Shown here one piece after another: positions 34,021 to 43,793 of a DNA stretch of 45,333 nucleotides. The notes under the pieces were generated by a model. The model ran no database searches, was not told the origin of the DNA, and was given only the letters and a program-made list of their open reading frames with translations. Source of the DNA: JANQPA01 sp964628385 (GTDB taxonomy: Bacteria > Bacteroidota > Bacteroidia > Chitinophagales > Saprospiraceae); contig CAZVOD010000030.1 of NCBI GenBank assembly GCA_964628385.1, forward strand, positions 1-45,333, read 5' to 3'. Within the stretch, counting starts at the first letter, position 1. Each line of letters begins with the position of its first letter. Both the position numbers and the translations under genes were made by a program.

Positions 34021-35139
34021 CTACTTTGTAGCCCCCTCCAAAGAAGCCATAATCTTATGGTAAATCTCATTATTCTCGTAAATGCCCTGAAAAAACTCCG
34101 CTCCCGGACCTTTGGCAAAAACCGGAATCAACTCAGCGCTGTGCTGATCTGAGTTGAAATATATCTGTACCTCTTCCGGTTTTTCTCTAACCACTTTTGT
34201 TTGCTCGTCGACCTCATATTTTTTGCCAAGACTGACCTCTCCAGTTTCATGATCAGCAGTGACAACCAGCAAAGTATTTGGGTTTGTCTCCATAAATTCC
34301 AATACTACTCCCAGCGTACGGTCAAAGTCCTCAACTTCCGTAATTAGCATATCTTCATCTTCGGCGTGGCCAGCCCAGTCGATATAAGAGCCTTCTACCA
34401 TCAGAAAAAAAGGAGAGGTTTGGCGGCTGAAATAGTCCAGTGCATATCCGGTTGCTTTCTGAAGAAAAGCATCTCTGCCCATCGTTATAGACGGAAAGCT
34501 GTTATCTACCAAAATGTAAGCATTTCGCTTTTCAAAATCCGGTTTTGATAAAGCTGAAGTGTCCAGATGATATCCCTTTTCCAAAAACCTTTTAAATAAA
34601 TCCTGATGATCTGACCTTTTCCCAAAATACTGCCTGCCCCCTCCGGCAATGAAATCTATTTCAGCATCCAATAGCTGCTCCGCTATTGTTTCATGCATGT
34701 CTCGGTCATTCACATGAGCATAAAAAGCTGCCGGTGTAGCGTGAGTGATCGATGTAAGGCTGATCAATCCGGTTTGATATCCTTTGTTCTGAAGGTGTTC
34801 CAGAATAGTTTCCTGAGCCATCGAATCTGCAGAAACACCAATAGCCCTTTTGAAGGTTTTTTGGCCAATTGAAAAGGCCGTTGCACCAGCTGCCGAATCC
34901 GTTACTTTGTGAGTCAGGTCGGCTGTTTTGTGAAGGCCAATATGTTTGAATTGAGAAAAATTAGCTTTTTCATCCCCAAAATAATAAGCAGTAGAAATTT
35001 GAGGTACCCCCATGCCATCTCCAATTAGTAGAATGACATTCAATGGCTGGGCAGCGGTATGGTCGGAGTCCATACTGGTACATTTACCCAAAAGAAATAG
35101 CAATAAAATTGCTGCCGTCAATTTTATGGTAGATTTCAT
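34021..35139 (-). CDS. Alkaline phosphatase, PhoA family lipoprotein
   Basis: 372 residues. A lipoprotein signal (LLFLLGKC, Cys20) is followed by an alkaline phosphatase domain (PF00245): NVILLIGDGMGVPQIS with metal ligand Asp41, VTDSAAGATAFS with nucleophile Ser82, SLTSITHATPAAFYAH, VEGSYIDWAGHAED, and zinc ligands in VTADHETGEVSL (Asp296, His297) and DQHS (His333). It hydrolyses phosphate monoesters outside the cytoplasm. It is shorter than E. coli PhoA but within the range of Bacteroidota members. It lies 84 nt downstream of a SusD gene on the same strand, with a terminator-like hairpin between them, so read-through or separate expression are both possible. Confidence 0.93.
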   Translation of the reverse strand: MKSTIKLTAAILLLFLLGKCTSMDSDHTAAQPLNVILLIGDGMGVPQISTAYYFGDEKANFSQFKHIGLHKTADLTHKVTDSAAGATAFSIGQKTFKRAIGVSADSMAQETILEHLQNKGYQTGLISLTSITHATPAAFYAHVNDRDMHETIAEQLLDAEIDFIAGGGRQYFGKRSDHQDLFKRFLEKGYHLDTSALSKPDFEKRNAYILVDNSFPSITMGRDAFLQKATGYALDYFSRQTSPFFLMVEGSYIDWAGHAEDEDMLITEVEDFDRTLGVVLEFMETNPNTLLVVTADHETGEVSLGKKYEVDEQTKVVREKPEEVQIYFNSDQHSAELIPVFAKGPGAEFFQGIYENNEIYHKIMASLEGATK

Positions 35140-35159
35140 AACCTTAAAATGATTTATTT

Positions 35160-35194
35160 AAAAAAACAGGCGGCAAAGCATTAGCTCTGCCGCC
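35160..35194 (-). terminator. Terminator after the susD-like gene
   Basis: On the - strand GGCGGCAGAGC and GCTTTGCCGCC form an 11-bp stem with one mismatch and a 4-nt loop, followed by UGUUUUUU. It lies about 30 nt after the SusD stop and before the phoA gene. Confidence 0.75.
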
Positions 35195-35223
35195 CGGCTT
35201 GTATTTGTAGCGAGTACTAAAGA

Positions 35224-36972
35224 TTAATAACCCTGGTTTTGTACCAAAAAGCCTTCCACATTGGAAGCTCCATCAATAGCACTTTGGGGAATCGGGAATA
35301 ATCTCTTGGTAACATCAGTGCTGGTCTTCTCTGTCCAGGAATCTTCATATCTTCCAAAACGGATCTGATCGCTTCTTCTAAAACCTTCCCAGTACAGCTC
35401 AAAACCACGCTCACGGAACATAGTTTCCAGATCTATGGTAGTCAATGCTTCAGGTGTTTGCTCAGGGCGAGCCGTTCTGGATGTTCTTACCGTGTTTACA
35501 TCTGCTAGCGCTGCCGTATTATTTCCCAGTCTGAGATTGGCTTCAGCACGCATCAGGTAAATTTCTGCCAAACGCATCAACACAAGGTCAACACTACTGA
35601 AGTTATTACCATTAGGAGAAGTACGGCTAAATTGATACTTGGCACATCTGTACCCTTTGTTGTGTAATCTGCCTTCGTTAGTAAAGTCAACCTCTAGCGT
35701 ATGGAAAACATAGCCCGTATCTCTATCCGGACCATTACCCTTCCTTTGTAAAACCGGATAAATCCTTACCGTACCATCATCGCATCTAAAAAAGGCACCA
35801 TCAGGACCTTTTCTAGGACCCCACTGAATACCACTTAGTATCCCTCTGTCCATTTCGAATTCTACATCCGGAATACAATAGAAATTATCCTGATCATTAA
35901 GTGGAGACAATCCCGTAAGATCCTGTATCTCCTCAGGAATGATAGCATTCTGCTGATAAAATCTGGCGTCTGCTTCTGCCGGATCTACGTCGTAAGCGTC
36001 CAACCAAGTTTGGATAAAATCAGAAGTGAAGGCAGGACCATCTGTACCATCAGCACTTGGGAATTCAGGCCTTGGGAACATAGAACCTGCAACGGACCAA
36101 TAAGCCCAGCGGCTGTGCTCTCTTCTCAGTACCCCTCTCTGGTCAAGCGCAAAAATAAGTTCCGGATTACTGTTATTATTATCATTGAAAAGCTCAAAGT
36201 ATTCGGGTGATAAGCTGTAATTGCCAGAATTGATAATATTAGTAGTGTACTCAATAACACGGTTCATGTCCTCTTGCGTGAAGTTAGGGGTTCCGTAAGG
36301 ATCGCGATATACCGCAGCATTTAGGTGTAATCTCGCCAAAAGACCATATACCGCATCCTGTGTCATCCTGCCGGGACCAAGGTCTGTATTGATTAGGTCT
36401 ACTACAGATAAAAATTCGCTTTCCAGGTAGGCTACAGCTTCGTCTCTTCTCAAAATGGTAGAAACTTCGCTGGATCTGTCTTTGTCAAAAACAAGCCCCC
36501 AGCTATCTAGCATCAGCATATTTAAGTAAGCTCTCAAAGCGATCATTTCGTAAAGAGCACCTTCCGCCTGTATGTCTCCTTCTTCTGATAAGGGACGCAA
36601 TACTTCTATAGCAGAAATAGCTCTGGAAATATTTTTTGAAAGTTCGTTCCAAGAACTACCTACCAGGTCATTACCCGGTGTCATCAAGTGCTGATGTGTA
36701 GCAATAAATTTACCACCATCAAACCAGTCAGTACCACCACGGTAAGGTAAAATGGCTTCATCAGAAGCAATAAGTTGTAAGCCATAGTAATTAGTGTGTC
36801 TCCATGTCCAGGAAACCTGGCCGTAGGCCGGTGCAATAGCACCACTAACAACTTCTGCCTGGCCAGCACCAGTTAGCGATTCATCAAGAATCTGCTCTTC
36901 TAAATCTGTACAGCTCCAGCTTAACATTGTCAGGAGCGATATAATTGAGAAAAATAAAATATTGTTTTTCAT
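35224..36972 (-). CDS. RagB/SusD family outer-membrane lipoprotein
   Basis: 582 residues. A lipoprotein signal (LTMLSWSC, Cys21) is followed by the TPR-like helical scaffold of SusD proteins: AYGQVSWTWRHTNYYGLQLI, ALYEMIALRAYLNMLMLDSW, YGLLARLHLNAAVYRDPYGT, the C-terminal block VDLVLMRLAEIYLMRAEANL and the end motif ELYWEGFRRSDQIRFG. It caps the SusC partner encoded 48 nt upstream and binds substrate on the cell surface. The ligand is unknown. No glycosidase is linked; the next gene is an alkaline phosphatase, which hints at a phosphorylated substrate. Confidence 0.95.
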   Translation of the reverse strand: MKNNILFFSIISLLTMLSWSCTDLEEQILDESLTGAGQAEVVSGAIAPAYGQVSWTWRHTNYYGLQLIASDEAILPYRGGTDWFDGGKFIATHQHLMTPGNDLVGSSWNELSKNISRAISAIEVLRPLSEEGDIQAEGALYEMIALRAYLNMLMLDSWGLVFDKDRSSEVSTILRRDEAVAYLESEFLSVVDLINTDLGPGRMTQDAVYGLLARLHLNAAVYRDPYGTPNFTQEDMNRVIEYTTNIINSGNYSLSPEYFELFNDNNNSNPELIFALDQRGVLRREHSRWAYWSVAGSMFPRPEFPSADGTDGPAFTSDFIQTWLDAYDVDPAEADARFYQQNAIIPEEIQDLTGLSPLNDQDNFYCIPDVEFEMDRGILSGIQWGPRKGPDGAFFRCDDGTVRIYPVLQRKGNGPDRDTGYVFHTLEVDFTNEGRLHNKGYRCAKYQFSRTSPNGNNFSSVDLVLMRLAEIYLMRAEANLRLGNNTAALADVNTVRTSRTARPEQTPEALTTIDLETMFRERGFELYWEGFRRSDQIRFGRYEDSWTEKTSTDVTKRLFPIPQSAIDGASNVEGFLVQNQGY

Positions 36973-37020
36973 CTTTATTTTTAATTTTTAAAAACTGAAA
37001 AATTAGTTCTTGCCTTCCCT

Positions 37021-40000
37021 TTAGAAAGATACATTCAAGCCAAATAAAATAGTTCTGGCGGTTGGGTATGTGAAACGATCAATACCAAAGGTCTGAATAC
37101 CACCAATAGAGCTACCTGTATTCACCTCAGGATCAAACCCAGAATAATCAGTGATCACAAATAGATTTTGTCCTGTAATGGAAAGACGTAAACTGCTAAT
37201 CCAATCACCAATGCCCAATTGCTCCGGCTGGAAAGTATAGCCCAAAGTAGCATTGTTCAATCTTAGGAAGTCACCATCTTCAAGATAGCGAGTGGATACC
37301 TCGTTGGAGTTGGTAATATCTTCTTCCGGAAACTCCACGGCAAAATCTGTTGTGTTGAATGAAGAAGCCAAGCTTCCCTTCTGGAATAAAGACATAGTAG
37401 TATGGTTGTAAATCTGATTACCCGAAACACCATTGAAGTTGAATCCTAAATCAAATCCCTTGTATTGAAAATCAATATGGAAAGCATAAATCAAATCTGG
37501 CAAGGCACTACCTACTACCGTACGGTCATTTTCCAAAACCTGACCATCACCATTAATATCTCTGAATTCGTTCAAACCATCGTCACCAATACCTACAAAT
37601 TCTTTCATGTAAAAAGCACCAATCGCCTCTCCGTTGATGTATCCGTTGATCGTCGCTCCAGTCTGGCCAGCACCAGTGGCTCTACCCGTAGTCAATACAG
37701 CGAAAGGAGAATTAACTACCTCGTTTTGGATATAGGTGAGGTTACCTCCAATGTTATATTTGAATTCGCTTCTTGGATTACTGCTGTATTCCAGCGCAAA
37801 TTCCACACCATTGTTTTGAATTTCTATGTCAGGTACATTAGTCCAGAAAGTAGCCGTTGGCTGAATAGGGTCAGCCGGAACAACTTCCAAAAGTATGTTC
37901 TCAGATACTTTGCTGAAGTAGTCAATAGTACCGGTCAGACGATAGCCGAACAAACCAAAATCAAGACCAATGTTGGTCTGTGTAGAAACTTCCCACTGGA
38001 TATCCGGGTTAGCCAAACGTGTAAAGATGGTTCCGAAAGGATAATCATCCAAAGTAGAAGCATTGGGATCTAATGGGTAAGTATCATTATTATTTCTGCT
38101 TTCTGTAAAGCTGGACTGCGTAATTTTGGAAGGAATTTCCTGGTTACCAGTTTGTCCCCAGCTGGCACGGAACTTCAAATTGTCAAAGAAAGAACCTGCC
38201 ATGAAGGGCTCTTTGCTGATGTTCCAGCCCAGTGCAAATGATGGGAAAACTCCGTATCTGTTATTCTCACCAAACTTAGAGGAACCATCGGCACGAACTG
38301 TTGCCGTCAATAAGTACTTGCCGGCATAACCATAGTTGACTCTACCAAAAAAGGACTGTAATTCATTTTCAATTGCAAAAGAACTCAGCGTAGTTGGCTG
38401 ATCCTGGGTGCTGGTTTGATCCTGGAAGATAGGTTCAACATCGTTATTGGCAAAACCTGAAAGGTTGAAAGACTGCTGCTGTACAAAGGTCTTCTGATAA
38501 GAATGACCAGCCAATACCGTTAGGCTGCTCAAGCCACTTTCCAGGTTGTAGGTAAGTATATTTTCCACCAAAGTATTTTCATTTCTGGTGGTAATGGTAT
38601 TTAAAGCCCCAAACTCAAGGCCTTCCAGTAGATCGTAAGGCTCGCGCTGAATTTCTCTGTTGGTAGTGGAGTAATCAACTCCCAGGTTCAACTTATAAGT
38701 CAAACCCTTGAAAATTTCCAAAGAAGGAGAAATATTGGCCAACAAGCGGTTGTTTTCAGCTTCGTCAGAGTAGATCTCGTTGCGCACCAATGGATTCAAC
38801 ATATCATCCAACAAAGTAGGCTGCCCGTTAGTAAATACAGGAAGGGTTGGGTTGAGCTGTAGCATGTCTACTACAATAGCGCCATTATCAGGACGGAAGT
38901 TTTCTGTTCTCGCTCCTGTGAAGTTATAGTCAATCTTCAAGCGGCCGTTCAAGCCTCTTTGCGTAAGGTTGGCTCTACCGGAGTAGCGTCTCAATCGGCT
39001 ACCAAGCAATATACCTTCCTGATCTTCATAACCAGCAGAGATGAAGTAAGAAAACTTTTCGCTGGCTGCTCCACCCAAAGAAAAATTGATATTATTGGAA
39101 ATACCCGTTTGCGTAAGCTCATCCTGCCAGTCTGTATTGGCTCCTCCATCAAAAAGGTTACCATCAATAGCATTGACTTGAGAACGGAATTCATCGGCAG
39201 AAAAAACGTCGATCTTGTTTGCTAATGAAGAAGCAGCCGTAGTAACGGAAAGGTTCATTTCTGTCTTTCCATCTTTTCCTCTTTTAGTAGTAATAACAAT
39301 AACTCCGTTGGCAGCTCTTGCACCGTAAATGGCCGCAGCAGAAGCATCTTTCAACACATCAATGCTGGCAATATCCTGTGGGTTGATAAAGTTTAGCGGA
39401 TTATTAGCTACTCCGGTACCGGTGTTGTCAATAACAAAACCATCCACTACATAAAGTGGCGTTGTACCAGAACGCAGACTACCAATACCACGGATAATTA
39501 CATCCTGTGCAGCACCTGGCTCACCACTAACATTAGAAACATTGACACCCGCAATTTTACCCTGTAATAATTGCCCCGGGTTAACAACAATACCTTTGTT
39601 GAAATCCTTTTCTGTAGCAGAGCCAATAGCGCCAGTTACATCTGATTTCTTTTGTACACCGTAAGCGATAACTACAACGTCATTAAGCTGCTGAGCATCC
39701 GGCAACAATTGAATAGAAAGATTAGTCTGGTTATTTACTAATATTTCTTTAGTAGCATAGCCTACATAAGAAATTACCAATACATCACCTTCCTCGGCTT
39801 GTATTGCGAAATTCCCCTCTGTATCCGTTACAGTCCCTGTGGTAGTACCTTTGATGCTAACAGTAGCACCAATCAAGGGTAGCCCTTCTTCATCGGTAAT
39901 ATTTCCTCTGACCTGCACTTCCAGAGTAGCAGTAAAAGCCTTCGAATCGGTGGCCATCACAGCCTTCTTGGCAAGTGGGCCCTTTAAGTCCGCTGAGGCA

Positions 40001-40089
40001 TTGTCATTTGCTTGAGCTACAAGGACTTCTGAGCAAAAACAACACAGGATCAGACCCAGAATTAAGTTGTTTGTTGGAAAAAGTTTCAT
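37021..40089 (-). CDS. SusC/RagA family TonB-linked outer-membrane transporter
   Basis: About 1022 residues from the ATG at 40089. An upstream non-ATG start would add seven residues to the signal and is less likely. Signal peptide (1-26), a spacer rich in Ala/Lys, a carboxypeptidase-like domain (VRGNITDEEGLPLIGATVSI, VISYVGYATKEI), the SusC plug signature (DVVVIAYGVQKKSDVTGAIG, IRGIGSLRSGTTPLYVVDGF, IDVLKDASAAAIYGARAANG) and the barrel ending LNVSF. It moves the ligand captured by SusD into the periplasm using TonB. Pair with the SusD at 35224-36972. It diverges from a second SusC gene across a 770-nt spacer. Confidence 0.96.
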   Translation of the reverse strand: MKLFPTNNLILGLILCCFCSEVLVAQANDNASADLKGPLAKKAVMATDSKAFTATLEVQVRGNITDEEGLPLIGATVSIKGTTTGTVTDTEGNFAIQAEEGDVLVISYVGYATKEILVNNQTNLSIQLLPDAQQLNDVVVIAYGVQKKSDVTGAIGSATEKDFNKGIVVNPGQLLQGKIAGVNVSNVSGEPGAAQDVIIRGIGSLRSGTTPLYVVDGFVIDNTGTGVANNPLNFINPQDIASIDVLKDASAAAIYGARAANGVIVITTKRGKDGKTEMNLSVTTAASSLANKIDVFSADEFRSQVNAIDGNLFDGGANTDWQDELTQTGISNNINFSLGGAASEKFSYFISAGYEDQEGILLGSRLRRYSGRANLTQRGLNGRLKIDYNFTGARTENFRPDNGAIVVDMLQLNPTLPVFTNGQPTLLDDMLNPLVRNEIYSDEAENNRLLANISPSLEIFKGLTYKLNLGVDYSTTNREIQREPYDLLEGLEFGALNTITTRNENTLVENILTYNLESGLSSLTVLAGHSYQKTFVQQQSFNLSGFANNDVEPIFQDQTSTQDQPTTLSSFAIENELQSFFGRVNYGYAGKYLLTATVRADGSSKFGENNRYGVFPSFALGWNISKEPFMAGSFFDNLKFRASWGQTGNQEIPSKITQSSFTESRNNNDTYPLDPNASTLDDYPFGTIFTRLANPDIQWEVSTQTNIGLDFGLFGYRLTGTIDYFSKVSENILLEVVPADPIQPTATFWTNVPDIEIQNNGVEFALEYSSNPRSEFKYNIGGNLTYIQNEVVNSPFAVLTTGRATGAGQTGATINGYINGEAIGAFYMKEFVGIGDDGLNEFRDINGDGQVLENDRTVVGSALPDLIYAFHIDFQYKGFDLGFNFNGVSGNQIYNHTTMSLFQKGSLASSFNTTDFAVEFPEEDITNSNEVSTRYLEDGDFLRLNNATLGYTFQPEQLGIGDWISSLRLSITGQNLFVITDYSGFDPEVNTGSSIGGIQTFGIDRFTYPTARTILFGLNVSF

Positions 40090-40856
40090 TGAAATACTAG
40101 TTTTGATCAAATAATAAAACCTATGTCAAGTGTAAAATGAGTGCTTATATCGCAAGATCAGGGCTTTGCTTTTCCGATTAGTAATTTTGGAAAACAAAGC
40201 GCGGCGCGTAGTCAAAAGATACGTAAGTAAATTGTTGAGCGGGTAGTGTCATCAGAAGTATTGGCCAGTTTTGCCCTCGAAGTATAGCAATACTGTTTCC
40301 ACTTCGAACAAGTGAAATCCATAGAAATGCATTTTGTTGTTTAATACTAGTTTTGACCGAAGTCGCTATTCACAAAATCTTAAGGCAAATTTATTTTTTT
40401 TCATCAGATCCCACTTATCCCACCGAGATACTTAACTGAAGTTTAAAATAGTGCCTGGTTTGTTAACAAATAATGAACAATAAAGACATTTTGAGTTTTT
40501 TTATTTCTCTTTTGTAAACTTTGAAGGGGGGAGTGGCTAATCAACAATGCAAAGTCATTTCTGTCCATTTGGGGCTTCAAAAGTAAAATCATAAGTATGG
40601 GGTCGCTAACTGCTATAAAATCAGTGGTGTAGCTTTATTTATTTTTTTTAGTAAGAAAAAAATAAACACTTTTTTAACAGTAAGTTAATGTTTTATTGGT
40701 TGGTGTTTGTACTTCGTTTATGTAGATAAGTCAATGGCTTTTATTTAAAAGAAAAATAATATTAGAGCCTGTTTTGTATTTATTCATTAACTCCTTTTTA
40801 ATTTCCTCTTAATAGTTGCTGTTTAAATTATCGGCCAATCAAAACACTCTTTACAA
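40090..40856. promoter_or_regulatory. Spacer between divergent SusC operons with repeated leader element
   Basis: No gene longer than 30 codons is seen. AATACTAGTTTTGA occurs twice exactly (40093-40106 and 40343-40356). The first copy abuts the - strand SusC start. The second copy sits 10 nt before a 26-codon - strand ORF (40252-40332, starting MHFYGFHLFEVET). CAAATTTA at 40386 reads TAAATTTG on -, matching the Bacteroidota -7 consensus TAnnTTTG, but no clear -33 element is placed. The right half (40440-40856) is very AT-rich and should contain the + promoter. No regulator gene (ECF sigma, hybrid two-component) lies in the window beside either pair. Confidence 0.45.
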
Positions 40857-43763
40857 ATGAAGCTTAAACCAATCATGATGACCGCTGTAATATTTTACAG
40901 CTTAATTTTCAATGTATTAGGTCAAGACCGTATCATTGGAGGAAAAATCATTGACGCTACCACGCAGGAGCCATTACTTGGAGTTTCAGTAGCATTCCAG
41001 GGCACTTCTGAAGGTACTTATTCTAATGTTAATGGAGAATTTACACTTACTATCCCTCAAAATATTGAGGGCACGGTGGTTACAGTATTTTCTTATATAG
41101 GTTACAAAACTCAAATTCTTTCCATCGAAAGGGGGAGTGAATCGACTGATCTTTTGATCGAAATGGAAGAAGATTTGGTAAAACTCAACGAAGTAGTCGT
41201 TACTGGACAGGGAATAGACATTAGCAAGCGGCGCTTATCCACAGATGTGGCAACGGTAAGCGCTGAAGAACTTGATCAACTGCCCAGCAATCGCCTTGAC
41301 CAGCTGCTGCAAGCCGAATTGCCAAATGTACAAATTCGATTGACGGGGGGACAGCCGGGGTCGGCCTCTACTGTTCGTTCGAGAGGTATCGTTTCTGCCT
41401 TTACTAATTCTACCCCTATTGTTTATGTAGATGGTATACGTGTAGATAATTTAAATACCAGAGCCAACTTGGGGTTGAATATTTCGGGCAATCCACATCA
41501 GGGAGCTGCTACTTCTGCGCTTACTGATATTCCGGTAGAGAATATTGAACGCATCGAGTTTATTAATGGTGGGGCTGCTACAACCCTTTATGGTTCTGAT
41601 GCGGCTAATGGAGTTATTCAAATTATCACCAAAAAAGGAGGCAAAGGACGCACCAATGTTAGCCTGAATGTTGAAATGGGAGCCATTACACCAACTAATG
41701 ATTTCCTATTCTGGGATCGTACGGCCGATCTACTTTTCCAGGACGGCTTTGAACAGAATTATTCCATTGGCATCGATGGCGGTAATGATAAATTTGGCTA
41801 CAGTTTTGGCGGACGTTTCAGTGAAAGCGATGGTTTCCGTATTCACAACCAGGGGGAGAGTAATAAAATAGATCTACGGACTGGATTTCAGGCTAAGTTA
41901 AATCCCTTTTTGACCTATCGGTCGTCATTTGGTTATGTAAACCAGCATTTTAGAAGAGTAAGAAATGGTAATGCTGGAGGGTATACAGGAATGTGGTTTG
42001 CAGAAGCCGGGGCATCTTTATTCACTGGCCCGGGATTCAATAATAGGTTGGATGAAAATACTCCCGAAGAGTTTGCTGCTATACAGGAGTATGTGAGCCT
42101 TGCAGAGAAACTACAGAACAACCAAACGACGGTTGATCGCTTTCAGACATCACAAGTCTTTGAATATAAGCCACTTCCCAGCTTGACAATCCGGGCAACG
42201 GGCGGGATAGACTACAGGGTGTCAACAGAGACAGGGATCGTCACTAATGAATATTTAAACCATACTCGTGATACGCCAGAAGAAAGCTTCACCACTACGG
42301 AAGGTTCTATCAGTAATTTTGATCGTAAATTCCTGGGATTGACATTTGAATTAAATGGCCAGCATCAGGCAGAAGTAGGGGAGTTTTCTTTCATTTCTAC
42401 TCTTGGCGGTCAATTTTTCCGTAACGAAGATCAGCAAATTGCATACGTAGGCGAAAATATACGGGATGGCGCTATTAGCATTAATCAGGCAGCTATCCGT
42501 ACCAGTGATGAGTTTTTCTCGGAAGTAGCGAATTACGGTGTTTACTTTCAGGAAAATATAGGTTTTAAAAATCGTTATTTCCTTGAATTTGGTATTCGGG
42601 GAGATGGTAACTCTGCTTTTGGTGATGATATCGGTATTCAATATTATCCCAAGGTAGGAGCTTCTTATATTATGAGTGCTGAACCCTGGTTCAACGACGC
42701 TGGCCTTTTTTCTTATGTTAAGCTGAGAGGTAATTATGGAGTAGCCGGTAACTTCCCGACGCCATTTGCTAATGAGCGTACTATAGAATTTGTAGGGTTT
42801 CTGGGGGAACAAGCTGCCATTTTTGGTACTCCCGGAAACGACGATTTAAGACCCGAAAAGACTTATACTTTTGAAATAGGAGCTGATATCGCTCTTTTCA
42901 AGGAGCGTCTTTCTTTTGGTATCAACTATTATAATGCTGAAACGCGGGATGCCCTATTCAATGTTCCTCAACCTCCGTCAAATGGGGAGGCTGCTGTTGC
43001 CTTGCAAAATATTGGAGTCATCCAGAATAGTGGTATCGAGTTTAATGCTAACCTTGTATTGGTACGCAATAAAGATTGGGATCTACGTATTGGCGGATCT
43101 GTCAATACCCTGGAGAATGAAGTGACCGATGCGGGTGGAGCTCCTCCTTTTTCCATTAATGGTTTTAGTGGAAGAACTGTGCAGATAGTCGTAGAAGAAG
43201 GCTCATCAGTGGGAGTGATCAGAGCAAACAGAGGGACATTTGAAAATAATGTCATGGTTGCCACTCAGGGACAATCTTTACTAGGGCCTACATTACCAGA
43301 TCTTTTTGGTAGTGTCAATATAGCTCTCCGCTACAGAAGCTTTAACCTGTTTGCTAATGCAGATTATCAATCTGGTGCTTTTGCCCATTCCTTTGATCGT
43401 CAATTCCGTTATTTTTATGGCGCTGCCACAGAAGGTATCCCACAGGCAGAAATTGATGCTAATGGCCGTTCTAACTGGTTGAACTTTACAGATAGATTTG
43501 TAGAACCCACAGACTTTTTCAAAGTAAGGATAATTGGCTTAACGTATGATTTGCCGAAGACTCTGGTAGGAGATTGGGCCAGAAGGGTAAGTGTAGGTTT
43601 CACCGTTACCAATCCAATCAATATAACAAGTACAAGTTTTGATCCTGAAGCTACTCAGGTAGGGGCTGCCCAGGGGCAAGGTACCGCCACCACCGGAGGT
43701 ATCAATTATTCTGTGGTTTCACAGCCAAGGCAATGGTTGGGAACTTTGAAAGTTAATTTCTAA
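40857..43763 (+). CDS. SusC/RagA family TonB-linked outer-membrane transporter
   Basis: 968 residues. Signal peptide (1-22, FNVLGQ), carboxypeptidase-like domain (about 24-115; IGGKIIDATTQEPLLGVSVA, VFSYIGYKTQIL), plug (LNEVVVTGQGIDISKRRLST, VRSRGIVSAFTNSTPIVYVD, IEFINGGAATTLYGSDAANG) and a barrel ending LGTLKVNF. The plug reads FINGGAATTLYGSDAANG where many SusC have LKDASAAAIYGARAANG, so it belongs to a different subgroup from the divergent paralog. The SusD gene follows after 30 nt. Substrate unknown. Confidence 0.95.
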   Translation: MKLKPIMMTAVIFYSLIFNVLGQDRIIGGKIIDATTQEPLLGVSVAFQGTSEGTYSNVNGEFTLTIPQNIEGTVVTVFSYIGYKTQILSIERGSESTDLLIEMEEDLVKLNEVVVTGQGIDISKRRLSTDVATVSAEELDQLPSNRLDQLLQAELPNVQIRLTGGQPGSASTVRSRGIVSAFTNSTPIVYVDGIRVDNLNTRANLGLNISGNPHQGAATSALTDIPVENIERIEFINGGAATTLYGSDAANGVIQIITKKGGKGRTNVSLNVEMGAITPTNDFLFWDRTADLLFQDGFEQNYSIGIDGGNDKFGYSFGGRFSESDGFRIHNQGESNKIDLRTGFQAKLNPFLTYRSSFGYVNQHFRRVRNGNAGGYTGMWFAEAGASLFTGPGFNNRLDENTPEEFAAIQEYVSLAEKLQNNQTTVDRFQTSQVFEYKPLPSLTIRATGGIDYRVSTETGIVTNEYLNHTRDTPEESFTTTEGSISNFDRKFLGLTFELNGQHQAEVGEFSFISTLGGQFFRNEDQQIAYVGENIRDGAISINQAAIRTSDEFFSEVANYGVYFQENIGFKNRYFLEFGIRGDGNSAFGDDIGIQYYPKVGASYIMSAEPWFNDAGLFSYVKLRGNYGVAGNFPTPFANERTIEFVGFLGEQAAIFGTPGNDDLRPEKTYTFEIGADIALFKERLSFGINYYNAETRDALFNVPQPPSNGEAAVALQNIGVIQNSGIEFNANLVLVRNKDWDLRIGGSVNTLENEVTDAGGAPPFSINGFSGRTVQIVVEEGSSVGVIRANRGTFENNVMVATQGQSLLGPTLPDLFGSVNIALRYRSFNLFANADYQSGAFAHSFDRQFRYFYGAATEGIPQAEIDANGRSNWLNFTDRFVEPTDFFKVRIIGLTYDLPKTLVGDWARRVSVGFTVTNPINITSTSFDPEATQVGAAQGQGTATTGGINYSVVSQPRQWLGTLKVNF

Positions 43764-43793
43764 TTTTTTTGGATTTTTCTAAAATAAAAATTT

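Noticed and set aside
37465..38073. 202-codon + strand ORF inside the SusC gene
   Set aside because: It is antisense to conserved barrel sequence; the length is explained by the coding bias of the real gene.
42351..42812. 153-codon - strand ORF inside the second SusC gene
   Set aside because: Antisense shadow of barrel strands, without a domain or signal.
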